Made by a program: the position numbers and the translations under genes. A stretch of 64,000 nt of DNA. It comes from Promerops cafer (taxonomy: Eukaryota; Chordata; Aves; Passeriformes; Nectariniidae). The notes beneath the pieces were generated by a model. It had not been told where the DNA came from. It worked only from the letters and a program-made list of their open reading frames with translations, and did no database searches. This document shows positions 1-13,538 of the stretch, in pieces (within the stretch, counting starts at the first letter, position 1; each line of letters begins with the position of its first letter). Where the stretch lies: contig VZSE01006614.1 in the NCBI GenBank assembly GCA_013398275.1, positions 124,001-188,000 of the forward strand, read 5' to 3'.

Positions 1-1224
1 TTCTCTGCTTTAGTTCTACTATTGCTTTAGTCCAATATTTTTTCCAATTCAGGTCTAGGCTGCCATGTGTACACGTTGGTCCAGGGAGGGAGAGCAGTAG
101 GGATGGTCAGGTACCAAGTTCAAACTACCTCCTCTCAGGCTGGGTATCAGGTATTCTGGAAAAAAAATCTTCTAATATTCCTGGGCTCACTCTTGAATTT
201 ACCCTGGATAATTTTACAGAAAAGCTTTTTCATAGATCTTTCTACAGAGGCAGAATTACATGAAAACTTTCCTGAATAAGTTTTTATCCCCACATACGGC
301 CAGGACAACTCTTAGCTGTTCTTCCTGTCATGCTGCTGTGGAACTACACTGAACATTCCTGTAACAAAAGCTATGCAACCTAAGTACAGTAGGGTGACAT
401 AATTCTGAGCTCAAGTTGATGGATTTTTCCATTTGCAAGATTTTGCACAGTAATTCCTGATTAATTCTGAACGTTGAAATTAATGAGCTTATCAAAGTAA
501 CAAGAAGGAGCCAGGGCTATTCTTGTTCACCACAGTGTTTTAGGTTTCTTCTAGTATAAAATTACTTTTTGATCTATTTTAATCTCTCTTCTATTAAAAA
601 GATCTGCTGCCTCTCACCAAGTAAGACAAGAATACACTTCCCTGTAGCTGAAGAGTGTCCTCCACTCTTAGTATTCCATGCAGGTCCCAGAGCAAACATA
701 CAAGTTACTACTTTTTCAGTTTTGGGGAAAGCAGATTATTTTATCCTAAGAATTCTACATAATCTACTTAAAATGTCCCCTGCCCTTTCTACTCATAGGG
801 ATATTAAGAGTGGCTATAGAAGATCCTGTGTTAAAGACAATGGAATTATGCTCACTGAGTAACTGAAGAACATTCTGAACTCTTTCAGGACTTTACTTGT
901 ATCACAGAAGGGATTCAATAAGCTTCATAGTACAATTATTATTTTTCACTGAACTCAATAAAAAATGCAAACCACTAAATAAATCGGGTAAAATATTAGA
1001 AGATTATGCAGAAGGATCAGAGAAGAGCAGGAACTGGCACAGTACTGGTCCACAGGACTGAAGTACACAAAATGTACAAGCTCAGTGGCACTGAGTACCC
1101 ACCACAGCGTCTCTGCAAGGATCTGCTCAAAGACTTTTCAACCTTTCACCACTGAAACAAGAGTGACCTGCTCCACCTCAGATTTTGGAAATTCTGTGGC
1201 AGCCTGTACCACATAAGAGCCTTT

Positions 1225-1650
1225 GTTGGTGGAGATGTGGATTTAAAAGGCCTGGAGGAACTCTTATGGTAATCTGGTCTGACTTCCTGCCTGGCACAGC
1301 CTGTAATACCTCATGCAGCAATTTCTTTACAAAGCACAAGAACTTGTAACTCTACTAGAAGATATTTCAGAAGCAGATCTAATCTTGATTTAATTACTCC
1401 AAGTGATCTACCACATTCCTTTCTAAGCGTTTCCAATGGTTAATTACACCCACGGTATCGTAATTCCAACATGAACTCCTCTTCCTTATCTTGCCATGTT
1501 TTTGTCTGTTGAAGCCCTATCCCATCTCCCTACACTGATATTTTTAGATACCAGCCACATCACACCTCAAAATTCTCTTACCTGAGATAAATAGTTTGCC
1601 TGCTTGGCAAACCAAAACAGGGATTCCTGAGTCAATCGCGCAGCATCTGC
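1225..1650 (-). mobile_element. Old, diverged CR1-type LINE fragment, antisense
   Basis: The + strand resembles the reverse complement of the CR1 family common in turtles, crocodiles and birds, including blocks like 'atggtaatctggtctgac', 'aatcttgatttaa' and 'ttccaatggttaattac'. Divergence is high. The splice-like site at 1577-1582 lies inside the element. Confidence 0.65.
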
Positions 1651-2955
1651 GGTGGTGTATTAGAGATAGCTTTTGACTAAAGAGACTAAAAGAGAAAAGT
1701 CAATTCAAATGCAAGGGGAAGGCACCGAACATCTTCTTTAACAAGATTTTCCAGCATCCGTAGCACCCATTTGTATGAGCTGGAACTTTGGGATGAACAG
1801 CACTGCGACCTGCATAGCGTCATTTTCAGCCTGATAAATTCTATCTCAAACTGGATCAGTAGTTACTAAACACTACAGTTAACTTAGAAAGAAAAAGATG
1901 GCTGATGGCAGGTGGTTTTCTACTGCCCATATGTCAAATCACATAAAAATGACCTGGTAGGCGCTTCTGCAGGTGCTGCCACGGTAGAAATCCAGGAGTG
2001 AGCAATGTATACCCTAAAATACTTCCAGCTGTGACTCTGGTAAACAAAATAAGTGAATTTCCACTACTGCTGTCATGCTATATTACTTAGGCATATTACT
2101 TAGGTATTTGTATTACTGTAGCATTCAGAGGCTCCACATAAGGCTCCCTTGTGTTAGGTGATCAACTACAGACACAGCAAGTTTAATTCGTTTTTGCAAC
2201 GTTTGCCCAGTGCTTGTATGGCTGGATCCTGGTAAGAGACAGAAGGAGGACTTGTGTTCTTCCTGGATCACGGATGCTGATGAGATCAGTGTACAAAGAC
2301 TGCTCAGAACTAGAATTTCTTCTGGCATTTACTAAATCCCTGTACTACCCATGTGGTTCTCAACACATTATAAAGTTCCTTAGCTTCGTTAGCCCTATTC
2401 CAGAAAGGTTTTCAGTCCTTCTCACTGATTGGGTGAAAAACAGCAGCATCTTGCTGTCTCAGAGATGTATTATATAAGCACACACCTTTGTACCTGCAAA
2501 TAGATGCACATACCAATACAAAGATGCATGTACCAATACAAAGTAAGAGTTGCAAAGATAGCCTGCTATTCACACCACCATTTGTTATGACACCTCATTA
2601 CTTTTTCACAACACTACTGTTTTTTCCATTACTACTTCACATTTCTACTCATCTGTGGTTTCTAGCAGTTTATATTTTGCATAGCTTGAATGCCTCTTTT
2701 TTTTCCTTGAGCCTCCCTCTTCCCTATTCCAAGAATGCCCCTCTGCAAACCAGGAACACAGTCATATCAACTTTTGCTGATGACAACAGCTTTTAAAAAA
2801 ATTCTTTTGAACACTCTTCCATTTGGAAGCCATTTGACTTGAAATAGGTGTACAAAATCCAGCTAACAACTCTGCAAAATTTTACTTTAACCACTGATAC
2901 AAAAAACCAAACCAGGCAAATATGGGAGGAAAAGAAAACAATAACCAACACTTAC
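1651..2955. other. No gene recognised; presumed intron
   Basis: AT-rich unique sequence with short chance ORFs and one 20-bp tandem duplication. A very short AG...GT pair at 2956-2968 (13 bases) was not accepted as an exon. Confidence 0.4.
2503..2542. repeat. 20-bp tandem duplication
   Basis: Two adjacent copies of 'gatgcayrtaccaatacaaa', differing at two positions. Confidence 0.9.
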
Positions 2956-3820
2956 CTTCCTTGGAATCCTGAGAATGACTATTATAATTGAAATATTAAC
3001 CGTGACAGAAAAGTAATTATATATTTTTGTAATGCTCTGAACAGGTTCATACTTCAGCTGCCTGTCAGAACAACTTGCTACTGTACACCTGGCTTTGTTA
3101 TTCGACATAGATGCTTCATTTTCTAGGTGACACACTACATGAATGTCAGCATCCTCACTAGCAGTGGAAGGAATGGAAAGATAAAACCACTTTTTTAACA
3201 CCCATTGCAGTTGATAATGTAGTGAAAGACCTTCTTCTGTCTTTTGCCCATCTAGCAGATGACACAGAGTCCATTTTCAGAATGCAGCTGAATTATGTTA
3301 TATATAAGGGAAAATATTCACTCCTAGAAGAGTTCACCTCTTCTTTATTTATTTAACTACGTAACTCATAAACTCCCACCCCCACATCTCAAAAACCAAA
3401 AATCTGTGACCAAGCTACTTGTTTTATCAGCATATCCTCTAATATTTCATTTTCGAACTGGAAGAAAATGAAGATTTTCATTGACTGTGTAGTGAGAATT
3501 ATAGCATCTGCTGAAAAATAATTACCTGTAAATTCCTTACAGGCAAAAAGAAGTTTCCAAATCTATGAAGGCATCTTATTTTGATTAAAGACCAAATAGT
3601 GGTTCAGTAACAACAAAAAAGTTAAATGTTGTTGGACTCATTCTGCAATACTGTACTCTTTCTTTTTTGTGCTTTGACATACTGATCCAAACTGGGATCT
3701 ACTAGTGAAATGTTGAAATCTACTGGTCCAGGATCTAGCCTAAAATGGTGAGTATATTTGTTAAAATTATCTCAAATTAACTTGAATATTTCACTAATGT
3801 GGAATTTAAAAAAATCTTAC

Positions 3821-3850
3821 CTTATTAGAGCTTCATTTTCTGTTCTTTCA
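3821..3850 (-). CDS. 30-base exon candidate
   Basis: A textbook acceptor (ATTTCTTTACTCTTTTCAG) and donor AAG|GTAAGATTT enclose 30 bases. One frame reads ERTENEALI with phase 2 in and out; another hits a stop. Its small size means it could be a decoy pair, but both sites are unusually good. Confidence 0.33.
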
Positions 3851-5738
3851 CTGAAAAGAGTAAAGAAATCTGTATTAAAGATCCATTCAGCAAAAAGAAC
3901 CTTCTGAAGTAACTATTTTAGTTTCACTTCAATTAACACCAAAACTAAAAGGTTCTTTTTACGTAACTGTAGTAAGTCTCTGTTATTTTGCAGGGTTAAT
4001 CATTCTCAAAACTCTGGAGTGGAGGCCTTTATTTATTTGCCATCTTAATTAGCTGTTCTGAACAAACATTTCAAATGCTTTGGAAATATCAATACAAACA
4101 ACTGATCTCATCAATTCACCACCTAAACTACAGGCTGATTAGACACATTCAGTAGGGTTATTTTCACTTCAAGCTGTTTCTCATGAACAGTATTTGTGTT
4201 TGTGTTGCCATTATTTTTATTGGACATTTGATATTTTCTATTATAAGATGGGTTTTCATTGCAGTATGCCCATTTAAAGAGTTTCTCAGCCTGGAAGGGT
4301 TTTTTAAAAGTAGCTATTTTCTGCTCAACCCCCAAACAGGTAGGGTCAGTGGCAGTTTAGAAGAATGAAAGCATCAAGCCATTTCCATAAACACCTACTT
4401 CAAATCAGCCACTCTGTATGACACATTTGTCAACAATTTACCAACACACATCACAAAATCAAAAAACAAAAAAGCTTTAGGAGTATTCTGGGAAAGTTCA
4501 GGCATAACTCAGAGCAATCAATGAATGTTGAGGCCTGCAAAAATATTAATTAACCTTTCATTTCTTCATGAGTTTTCTTCAGTCCTTTACAACCAGGGAG
4601 AACTATCTGCGAGCATCAGCATTATAACTAGGAATTGGATTCTGGTAACTCTGAAGTAAATGGGTATTTTTGGTCACCAATGCATGCAAGAACAAAATCA
4701 CACTTTTTCTTATTTCATTTTTTAAATTAGCATAATATACAGCATGAAATGGAAAACAAAAAGCCAAATCTAATAAAATCTGACAATTATTAGCAGTATT
4801 TGTTGAAAAGCAGAGAAAATCATGCTGAGTCTCAGGAAAAGCATCTCAACCTCTAGCACTTTCTGTACACTTCATTAGCCATCAGTCAGTATGGTTAGAG
4901 ATTTACAGATGAAGGGAAAACAAGGAGAGACCTTGTTCATCTTTGCCAAGGACAAATTCGAAGCTTGGCCTCAAAGCATGCAATCAATGCAATGGTTGAA
5001 GAGATGAATTCTTAGCTCTGTAGTGAAAATACTGTGATTTGGGGGACAGTAGGGTTAAAACAGAGTCTTCTAGGAGTGAATCTGTCCATCTGAGTGAAAC
5101 AAAGCTTAAGAGAATTAGCAGAAGTGCCTCTTCCCTTCATTTAGGGTATGGTCACTTGATATTTTTAAGAGACCTATAAAATGAGACTATTTCACAAATG
5201 GAACAGGTAAACTTAGAGAGATTTCTGGAGTGCAGTAAATCATTGGATTAACCACTTGTTTTGAGAAAAGCCATGAGATCCCATTTTTATGAGTCAGCTC
5301 ATGAGAGCTGACATTTACAAAGTCTGATTTCCCACAACAGAGTACCTGCACATGTGTACCTTTAAAGGAAGAAGAATAACTATAAGGTCATTTAATTACT
5401 CAGTCAAACATAAAATCCTCATAGGATTGATTTTTCTACAGCTCCCCCGATAATCAGCTAATAAAAACATGCATCAGTATCAGATTAGTTCCCATTTACC
5501 TGTCTGGCTTCAGGTGTGGGTCACCCACAAAAGGTAATTTAAGAAAGATTTGGCATGCAGGAATCAAGGAACCAGTAAGTATTTTATCACTGGATACTAT
5601 ACAGGGTCTCAATAGGATTGAGATGGATTTACTACAGCACAAGCCAAATCCTTCTTACTTTTCTCATGCAAAACACCCATTGAAGCTAGCCAGAGTGCAA
5701 CTGAGGACATATTGCATCCCTGATTCTCTATTACTCAC
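3851..5738. other. No gene recognised; presumed intron
   Basis: AT-rich unique DNA between two small minus-strand exon candidates. No repeat family recognised. Confidence 0.4.
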
Positions 5739-5796
5739 CTGTCACAACACCACTGCGCTCCACAGCACAAAGTTTCTGGGACCAGAATGGTTCTTT
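5739..5796 (-). CDS. Candidate exon of minus-strand gene
   Basis: Strong splice sites: acceptor CTTCTATCCCTTCCCAG and consensus donor CAG|GTGAGTAAT around 58 bases. Two frames are open (KEPFWSQKLCAVERSGVVT, or one starting RTILVPETLCC), so the frame is unresolved. The intervening introns back to 11.8 kb contain no exon I can defend. Confidence 0.35.
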
Positions 5797-8700
5797 CTGG
5801 GAAGGGATAGAAGTATCTTACAGGCTAGCCTGTTTGAACCATAAAGCAGGTACAGAAGCAAGTCTGAAGAAGACTAAAAGTCATCCTGGACTTGTGACAA
5901 GACCCACAGTTTTAAAGCAAAGTATTTCTATGCTAGAAACACTCACAGCTCAAACTGCTTTGAAGCATATTTAACGCATCCTACATACTTTTAAAAGAAG
6001 AATGAAAGCTTACTTTGGCTGGGTTTATGACTCCCAGAAATAAAAAAAAAACCACCCTAGCATGCTTAAAAAACCAATTTGCATAAGTTTTCTTTATCTG
6101 ATCTAGTTGTTGATAACAGGACAAGCTATAATGAGGGCCATGAGCACCTCCTGTCACAGGTTCTCACGGGCCCTGCTGCCTGTCTAGCCCGATGGCCTCA
6201 GTAGACATTTGTTCAAGAGGACCCATTACTATCTCCATCAAGCAGCAGGAAGCTTCTAGCCTCAGATCTGGCTTTTATCCAAGTGGAGATGACCTCCACT
6301 CCCGTGTGCCTGAAACAACACTGGATAAGTGAGGTTCAAGCATTCAATGGTCCCTGCAGAAGACTTATCGGGTTTCCTGCCGTATCTGCCTCAGACAAGT
6401 TGGCAAAAAATTTAAAATTAAAATATATCTCCTGTTAACTGCTTGCACTGCCTTCATGCTTAATGCCTACTGCTTAGATGGAGGGGGAGAGCGCTACAGA
6501 GAAAAAAAATTTAAAAGTGAGGATACTTACACTGCAATATTCACATGTGTCATTTTGCTAAGCATATGTCTCTTTACAGTAAAATCTATACTTGTTGCCA
6601 GTCACCAAATGTGTTAACTTTGGACAGACTCTAGGAGGATTCTACCAGACTGCCTCAAAGGCACATCAGTACCATTAAGTTAAACTAAGTAGACAACTGT
6701 CCACACTCAGTGACAAGAGGCCCTGTAAATTCAACAGGGTATTTACAATTATCCCTTCAATCCAGGTACCAAAAAATTAAAAACTAAAAAACTCATAAAT
6801 CTTTTTTCAAGTTCCATCTTTTTCCGAACAACTTATGAACCTTCTCAGCTTTATAAATACTATAATTAACACTAAAAAAACCTACTGATAGAGATTGTTA
6901 AAACAATGTACTTTGCTACTGAAGGTCTTAATGATTTTTCTAAAGGAAGACTCACCACTGACTTGTTGAACCACAGGAAACCAATATTGCTAAAATGATC
7001 AAACAACAGAATAGAGGTAGATGAAAATTTCCTACTTTAACACACAGAAAATTCCCGACTGCATGGAGTTGTACAAATAAAAATGTTCCTTTTCATTTCA
7101 GTCATTATTATTTCACCTTTTTTGTTGTGTGCTGTTTAGCAGAAACTGAAAAACTGAAGATAAGTTGTCGTTAACTAAAATATGGGTTTGATCCCAAAAA
7201 GGAATACACCCAATTAGCTAAAACAACTTATTTCCATATGATCCAGGACTTATACAGTACACAGTAGGAGAAAAGATATACAAATGCTCTTCAGAAAATT
7301 TAGATATAAAGTACATATTCTGCCTAAGTCTTTGAACAGATATCAGATTAGGGATGAGAGCAGTACTTTTCTTCTTATACTTTTCTTCTTATCCATCAAA
7401 TCCCATTCATCCTATTAAAACTTACTTTCAAGCTCCTTACACCCATCAGACATTTAATTTAGAAAAAAACAAAGTTACCAAAAGATGGAAATCTATTCAA
7501 TCCTCTAGACAGATTCACCCCAGAATTTTTTCAGTGCACTTTTTTAGTCCCTGCAGGATGCTCTGGTGTTCAGAGGTCCACAAAGAGACTGATTGAACAA
7601 ACTAACTACAATTTCCTTTTTCACAAAAGATCCCAGAAAGCCAACCAGGACTGAAAAAGACAGAGAGTTCTCATTCCATCAGAGCCAAGGAAGGAAAAAG
7701 AAAGGAGTGGGGGATGAGCAATCCTGACCAGGAGATAAATTCATTCTTAAAGCTGCTCCAGTAAGTTTGGCTTTCAGTTCTTCTGTTTAGCAGCTCCCAG
7801 TCAAAATTAAAAGCATGTCAGTGGAGGTGGAGTAAAAAAGAAAAAAAAAACATAGGGGAAAGAAAAAGACAGCAGGGAAAAATCTCACTGACCTCCCTCA
7901 GCAAAGCTCTTCCTCAAGATGCAAGGAACTCTGCTGGCACAGAAAGTTAATTTAATTCTTCCTGCCCCACCAGTCTTGACTCAAGGCCATTTGATTTCAC
8001 AGTTCCAGTATCTGCAATAGTTAGCAAGTTGTGCCATGCACTCTGCAGAGTGAAAAGCCATGACTGCAGCATGCCAAAGTCCAATCTGTGACAGGCATTC
8101 CCACTTCTGGAACTCTACGCAGCGCGCCTTGGACTGCGTGGCGCTGCGAGGCAGCAGACAGGCCTGTGTGCACAGTCTGAACTCTGGGACCCAGGGGTGC
8201 ACCCTGAGAATGTTTACTACCAGTGCAACACTAATCATAATCAGCAGGCAGGTATAGGCTCTCTGCAGGATAAAAGGGCAGAAGAAAGCCTGTGTTTAGA
8301 TTGGACAGCAAGAACAAGATCATAGCCGGGAGGCAGAAAACTCATAAAATAGCTCCATTTAAAGCATACATACAGATTAAAAATTAACCACTGTTGCCAA
8401 AAACTGCACGTAACCCCACCCTCAGCTATACCTGCCTATGCAGGAACTGCCAAATGCAAGTGGAATATGTGCTCTGATGCCCCACCAGCATGACCAGCCA
8501 AGAGCCACCATCTCACATCTGTCCTGCTCCCCAAGAAAGTGCCCAAGAAAGAGTCACCATTTATTATGGCTCTTGATGACTAGCTGTCATAGAAATCAGG
8601 GACTTCAATGATTTTTTTTGGAAGCTAGCCATCCTCCTGGGTCTAAGAAGTCTTAAACATCAGCCAGGTAGCTTGACCCAAATATTCAGAGATGGAATAA

Positions 8701-11700
8701 TGTGGAAACAAAAATTACCACTGCTACTGCTGTATGCTTGTTGAGACCATACTAAAGAGCTCAAAGCTGCTTTACAGAAAATGCTACAAAAACGCTGTCC
8801 AGAAGCTATTAGCCTCTCCAGTAAATGATGAGTCCACAGACAGTAATGTCTGCAGTCCTGTTTTGCCAGCATTTCCATTACAATTCTCTGCTTTAATGAA
8901 GAATTAACAAGATTAAATACACTTTGGCTAGTAGACCTTCAAGTTCTATTACAGTACATTGTATTTACATTAGAAATATTAATGTCGCAATTCTTCTTGA
9001 CTTTGAAAAGTACGATAAATTAATTTACCTTTAAAATAAAAACTGTACCAAAAATAATTGTTTAAAATCTTCAAACTTATTCTACTACTCTTTATAGAAA
9101 AATTGCATTATTTATGCCATTAAAAAGCTAATGCATTTTTGTAATGTAAGAATTACATTATGAATTCAAGAGAACTAAGCAGATCCCAGAAAAGGGCAGC
9201 TATTTTCTCTGTACATAACATAATCATATGCCCTAAATCCAGTTATTTTCTTCCTCTGAAAGGTATTTAAGGATGTCATCTCCATAGGGCCTGGCCCAGT
9301 GCCACAGAAAGCACAACAATGCACACTGCAGCTGATGAGAAACCTTGTGTTCCCCTTAGGCTTGAAAACCTTGTGGAGGACCAAAGACTCAAGTGTGAAA
9401 AGCATCAGGATGTTGAAAACAAGCCTTCATACATATTTTTTAATTATTAAACTTAAAAACTTTAAAAAGCCAATCAGCTAACAGTCAAATCTAAGGGGAA
9501 CCTTCAAGCTTTATATGCAATGTATGACAATGGTGATATGGGAAGTTTTGGGAACTCAGGGGTATTCATCCCACGTGTGTTTAACCATATACTGCAACTA
9601 TCGCTGGAGGTCACCACTTCTGAGATTGATGGTACAAACAGCACCCTGGAATTTTCTCCCCTCTGCTGCCAGCTTACTGAAGAGGAACCCAGCGAGCAGA
9701 TAAGCTGAGACAGCCAAAACAAGGTTTCTTCAGCCATTCAATCATCCTTAGACTCAGACTGCTTTACACCAGATGCTTGATTTTAATAATTGTCCATATG
9801 TCTGAGTAAGTGTAAAGAATGTACTGCAGAGACAAAATTTGAACCTTCATACTTTTTCTCAGACAGCATATACTTTTCTGCTTATAATCACCCCACTGAC
9901 AAGAGAATGATTATGATTTTCTTAATTGCTCCTGGTTCCTCTTCTGTGAGATGGCCGAATTAAATAAGCTAGTATCGTGAAGGACAAATGTACATAAGTG
10001 TTGCTGCATAATATCCCCAGCCAGTAAAGTTCATTACTGAGTCCTAGAATGCAACATGACAGACTTTGTTATGTTATCTTTTCCAAGGTGTCACTACCAA
10101 CCCAACACATCCTAGAACTTAATAAAGCCTGGCAGCCTCTAACTCATGATACATCCAGAACACGTATTTTTTCCCCCCACTGCTTTCTCTAATAACAGGT
10201 GCTGTTCTGTTCTTCTTGGGATGGTGGATGACAACCATCACACCTGCACACTGGAATGCAGCTGTCAGGGTAATTCCATCCAAAATTAAGGCAAGTTCCA
10301 TGAAAGCAAAGGTTTAATATGTGCATCTAATGGGGGGAAAATATGGTGAACTCGTCTGTAGCACACTAACTGCTTTAAGTTTAGGATTTTTTATTTGGTT
10401 ACATTTCTCTCTTCTACTTTTTTCTGCCTGTATGGCATGTGCCCTCATTTAAGTCCTATGTATAGTACATGTCCCAGTAAATTGTCCCAACGCAGTTCAG
10501 AACTGTGGCACAGACTGCATGATTTGAGCAAGAAATGGCCTTAAGCTCTGCATACTGCGTATTGAGAGCAATGAAAAGTACCCAAAGAATAAATAAAATG
10601 GAAATCTGACATCCGAAAGTCAGTGAAAGCAAGCTTAAAGAGAAGAGTTATTTCTTCTTATTTATGGTACTCTGAAGATTTTAAGGTGTATTCTACAACA
10701 GTGCTGTATAATCATCAGGCCCACAGTTCTGCGGGGAAGTGTTTTTCAAATGGCAGTTTTGGTTGCCAATATAAGAAACAGACAATGAAACAGAACAGAA
10801 ACAGGTATTTCTAAAAAAGGGCTTTGGAAAATGTCTCCCTGTGCCCAGTATAGAGAGCACATATATAAATCTTCACTTAAACTGAGTTATATTTCATTAG
10901 TGTCTGCAGTTGCCTAACTTCTCTTCATCTTCTGTGGAGAGGCAGTGGAAAACATTGCTAGTGACAATGACATCATTTGCTAGTGATAACCAACTACTAA
11001 TAATTTCAAAATCTTGTTGAATTAAGGTTTTCTGGCTAAGCTAAGAGGATAAAAGCCTTAAGAAACTATATTTGCTTTATTTTCTGGAGCTAAGGTCAAG
11101 TATGCTGAAGTTTCAGGGGGTTTTTTTGAAAGGTGGAGGGCTAAACTCCAATGAAGAGACAAACTGACTAAGATATTTGTTTAGGAGCTATGTAGTAATG
11201 TATCAAAGCCAATCCATTGGAATTGCCTTTTGTGTTTATTTCTACCAAAGAAAAACAGAACAAAAAAAAAATCTGTCAAGGTATTCAAATTCAAAAATGG
11301 ATTCATGCACACTGAAAACTTTTGACTGCACAACTAGCAGGCCAGGGGAAAGCGGTATTTCCCTCACTTTGGATGCTCCATAAAAAAAGGCTTCATTTAC
11401 ACTTCTGTATTTTTAGACAGATCATGGTATTTGCTTGTTTCTTCCAGTATATCACAGATAATACTCAGCTGCTGGGTTTATGAGGTACTTGCAATTGTAA
11501 CTCAACAGACAAATCCTTTGTTATAAAGGGAGAACAAATAATGGGGATTTACAAAGCTGTAATTATACTGAGAGGGTTTATGCGTAAGGATGTATTAACA
11601 GAAATACTATACACAAAATAACTTTTTCTAAAAGAAATCCTCTGAGCATTATCACCGCTTATAATAAGGGCTCTTTTACCATAAAAGGGATTTTAAATGC

Positions 11701-11770
11701 ATGTCATGCTAAAGGATTCCTGCAGACTCTGCCAAGCTCCCCTACGTAGGCTGAAGTTGGTAGCATATAC
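5797..11770. other. Long presumed intron without recognised gene
   Basis: AT-rich unique sequence with a small CpG cluster near 8.1 kb and a duplicated CTTTTCTTCTTAT motif near 7.37 kb. Donor-like sites at 6.53, 8.43 and 10.24 kb lack convincing acceptors. Confidence 0.4.
8115..8160. other. Small CpG cluster
   Basis: Six CpGs fall within about 40 bases ('acgcagcgcgcc...gcgtggcgctgcgagg') in AT-rich DNA. Both strands are open over about 200 bases around it. Function unknown. Confidence 0.5.
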
Positions 11771-11814
11771 CTGTTTTATGGTTAGCAAATGATGATGAAC
11801 GAGCAGAGCAAACC
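11771..11814 (-). CDS. Weak exon candidate beside orphan CpG patch
   Basis: Acceptor TTTGTTTGGGGCTCAG and donor CAG|GTATATGC enclose 44 bases open in two frames. One starts with one base and so fits phase 2 from exon 13909-14071. It abuts a CpG-rich patch on its right. Confidence 0.2.
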
Positions 11815-11845
11815 CTGAGCCCCAAACAAACCACACTAAAGGCAG

Positions 11846-12060
11846 ATGATGCACTCCAGCAACCAGCCAAAGCCTGTCAGCTGCTGCAGGCCGTGGCAGC
11901 GCGTGGGGAGCAGAGCCCGCGAGGTGCAGCGTGCCGTGGCCAGCAGCCCCCGGCCAGCAGCCGCACTGCTGGTGGCACGGCAGGCACGAGCCGAACCGCG
12001 GGGCGAGGAGCCCACCCCGGCTACAGACCGGGCTGCCCCAAGGACACAACACACCCATTG
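11846..12060. promoter_or_regulatory. Orphan CpG-rich patch inside an intron
   Basis: About 200 bases with high GC and more than a dozen CpGs stand out in otherwise AT-rich DNA. Several overlapping frames on both strands are open, the longest 180 codons on + (11846-12388), as expected where stops are rare. It might be an alternative promoter, an enhancer or a retained GC-rich repeat. No known element was recognised. Confidence 0.4.
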
Positions 12061-12388
12061 GGCAACACACCACCGAGGACAAAGACCTTATTCTTGCCTT
12101 TGCACTGGTCCATCTGGTCATGAAAGGCACTTGGACACACAGGAGTGGGATGCCCTAAACCACGGGGGATGCAGCCAGTATTCTGGATGTCCTGCTTCAC
12201 CAGCAGCTTCCGAGGACAGGTGTTCCCAGTGCACCAGAGAACTGTGGCTGGTTGCACAGCATTCCCCAGGAGATCCACTCCAGTTACAGCTGTGCCCTGA
12301 GGATGCTTTGAAGCTGGCTGACAGCCAGCTTGTCCCAACAGTGAGAAAACACAAAAACAAAGATGACTTCAAGCATCCCACTGTCTGA

Positions 12389-13404
12389 ATTAAAGATGAT
12401 GTTAAGTTTCACTTCAATATACTCCATGAGCAGAATGCAGCTGAGAAGTTATTTTACTATATGATGCAGATATTTTTTTACTTAGTAATAGTCACCATAG
12501 TTCCTACTCTTGTTAAGTCACAATGATTTCTACATCTCTTCACATGGAGCTGGGAGTCACAAAGTCAAAACATTTTGTATAAATTTTTTCTGAGATCATT
12601 TTGGCCATACTAGCTTATTGGTAAACTAAAATGGGAGAATCTGACAGTTATTCAAGAAAATACAGTAAATAAAATTGGAATTACTTTCCCAAACCTCTTC
12701 CCTAAGATCAGTGATTCATTTTCCTAGTTTAGATTTTTTTAAATAACTGATTATTGGTATCAGTAACCTGCAATTCTGTATTGGATTTTTAAGGTTACAC
12801 CTGAACACATTGGAACAGTTGCTAGCGCAATGTATGACCAAAGAAAAATCCACTACTTTATTATTAATTGCTTTTATGGAGACAGGCACTATGGTTAATT
12901 AGATGGTCAAGGGAATTCCAGATTCATGCAAAGGCATCAGCTGCACTAGTATTATGTTTCGAAGTATAACCTTTTTTTTTAATATACTAATTACAATGTT
13001 TTGACTTCCAGCATGGATCCCTGAACTGAGCTGCAGGAAGGCAGTGCAACAGGAATGCACAGCGAGCGATAAAGTGGTAGGAGGCACTTGGAGCAAACCC
13101 AAGGCACAAGGGGGCTGAGTAGTCCCAATTTGACTGGAGGGAGGAATGGGCAGCATCACCTCTACTATCCTTCCACGTCAGCATAGGGCTGGTGCTGATA
13201 GGAGGTGATCAAAGCCTGCTGCAGAGGAGAGGGACAGGAAAATAGGGAACAGAGGCAGAGGTTCAGTCTTCCACCCTGATCCCTCTGATGCATGATTCCA
13301 TGTCCATAGCCAATATTAAGACACTAAATATTCTACTTTCTCTCTTTTCCATTTCATTCAGAAAATGTTTTCATAATTGTTTAGTTTCCTGTTTAAAAGG
13401 AAGG
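12389..13404. other. No gene recognised; presumed intron
   Basis: Contains an excellent minus-strand acceptor near 13232 (TCCCTCTCCTCTGCAG), but the frames that follow close within 17 codons. Otherwise unique AT-rich DNA. Confidence 0.4.
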
Positions 13405-13538
13405 AGTCCAAGAAGTGTTTGAACAATGCTTTCAGGCACATGGTGTGATTGTTGGGGCTGTCCTGTACAGGGCAAGGAGTTGGACTCCATAATCCTTGTG
13501 GGTCCCTTCCAGCTCAGGATATTCTGTGATTCTATGAC
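13405..13538 (+). mobile_element. CR1 LINE 3' end fragment
   Basis: Matches remembered bird CR1 3' ends, from 'gaacaatgctttcaggcaca' through 'ggagttggactccataat' and 'ggtcccttcc' to the octamer-like tail 'attctgtgattctatga'. It is 5'-truncated, as is usual for CR1, and lies inside an intron of the minus-strand gene model, in opposite orientation to it. Confidence 0.85.

Noticed and set aside
1582..1646. Minus-strand exon reading AARLTQESLFWFAKQANYLSQ
   Set aside because: It falls inside the old antisense CR1 element, so the open frame and splice-like site are better explained by the repeat.
2887..3201. 104-codon minus-strand frame ending at a good donor (2951-2956)
   Set aside because: The donor is strong, but no acceptor with a pyrimidine tract gives a consistent exon; the best pair would be only 13 bases long.
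13144..13232. Excellent minus-strand acceptor followed by QALITSYQHQPYADVEG
   Set aside because: The only frame of interest stops after 17 codons, the other two close earlier, and none fits the phase of neighbouring candidates.
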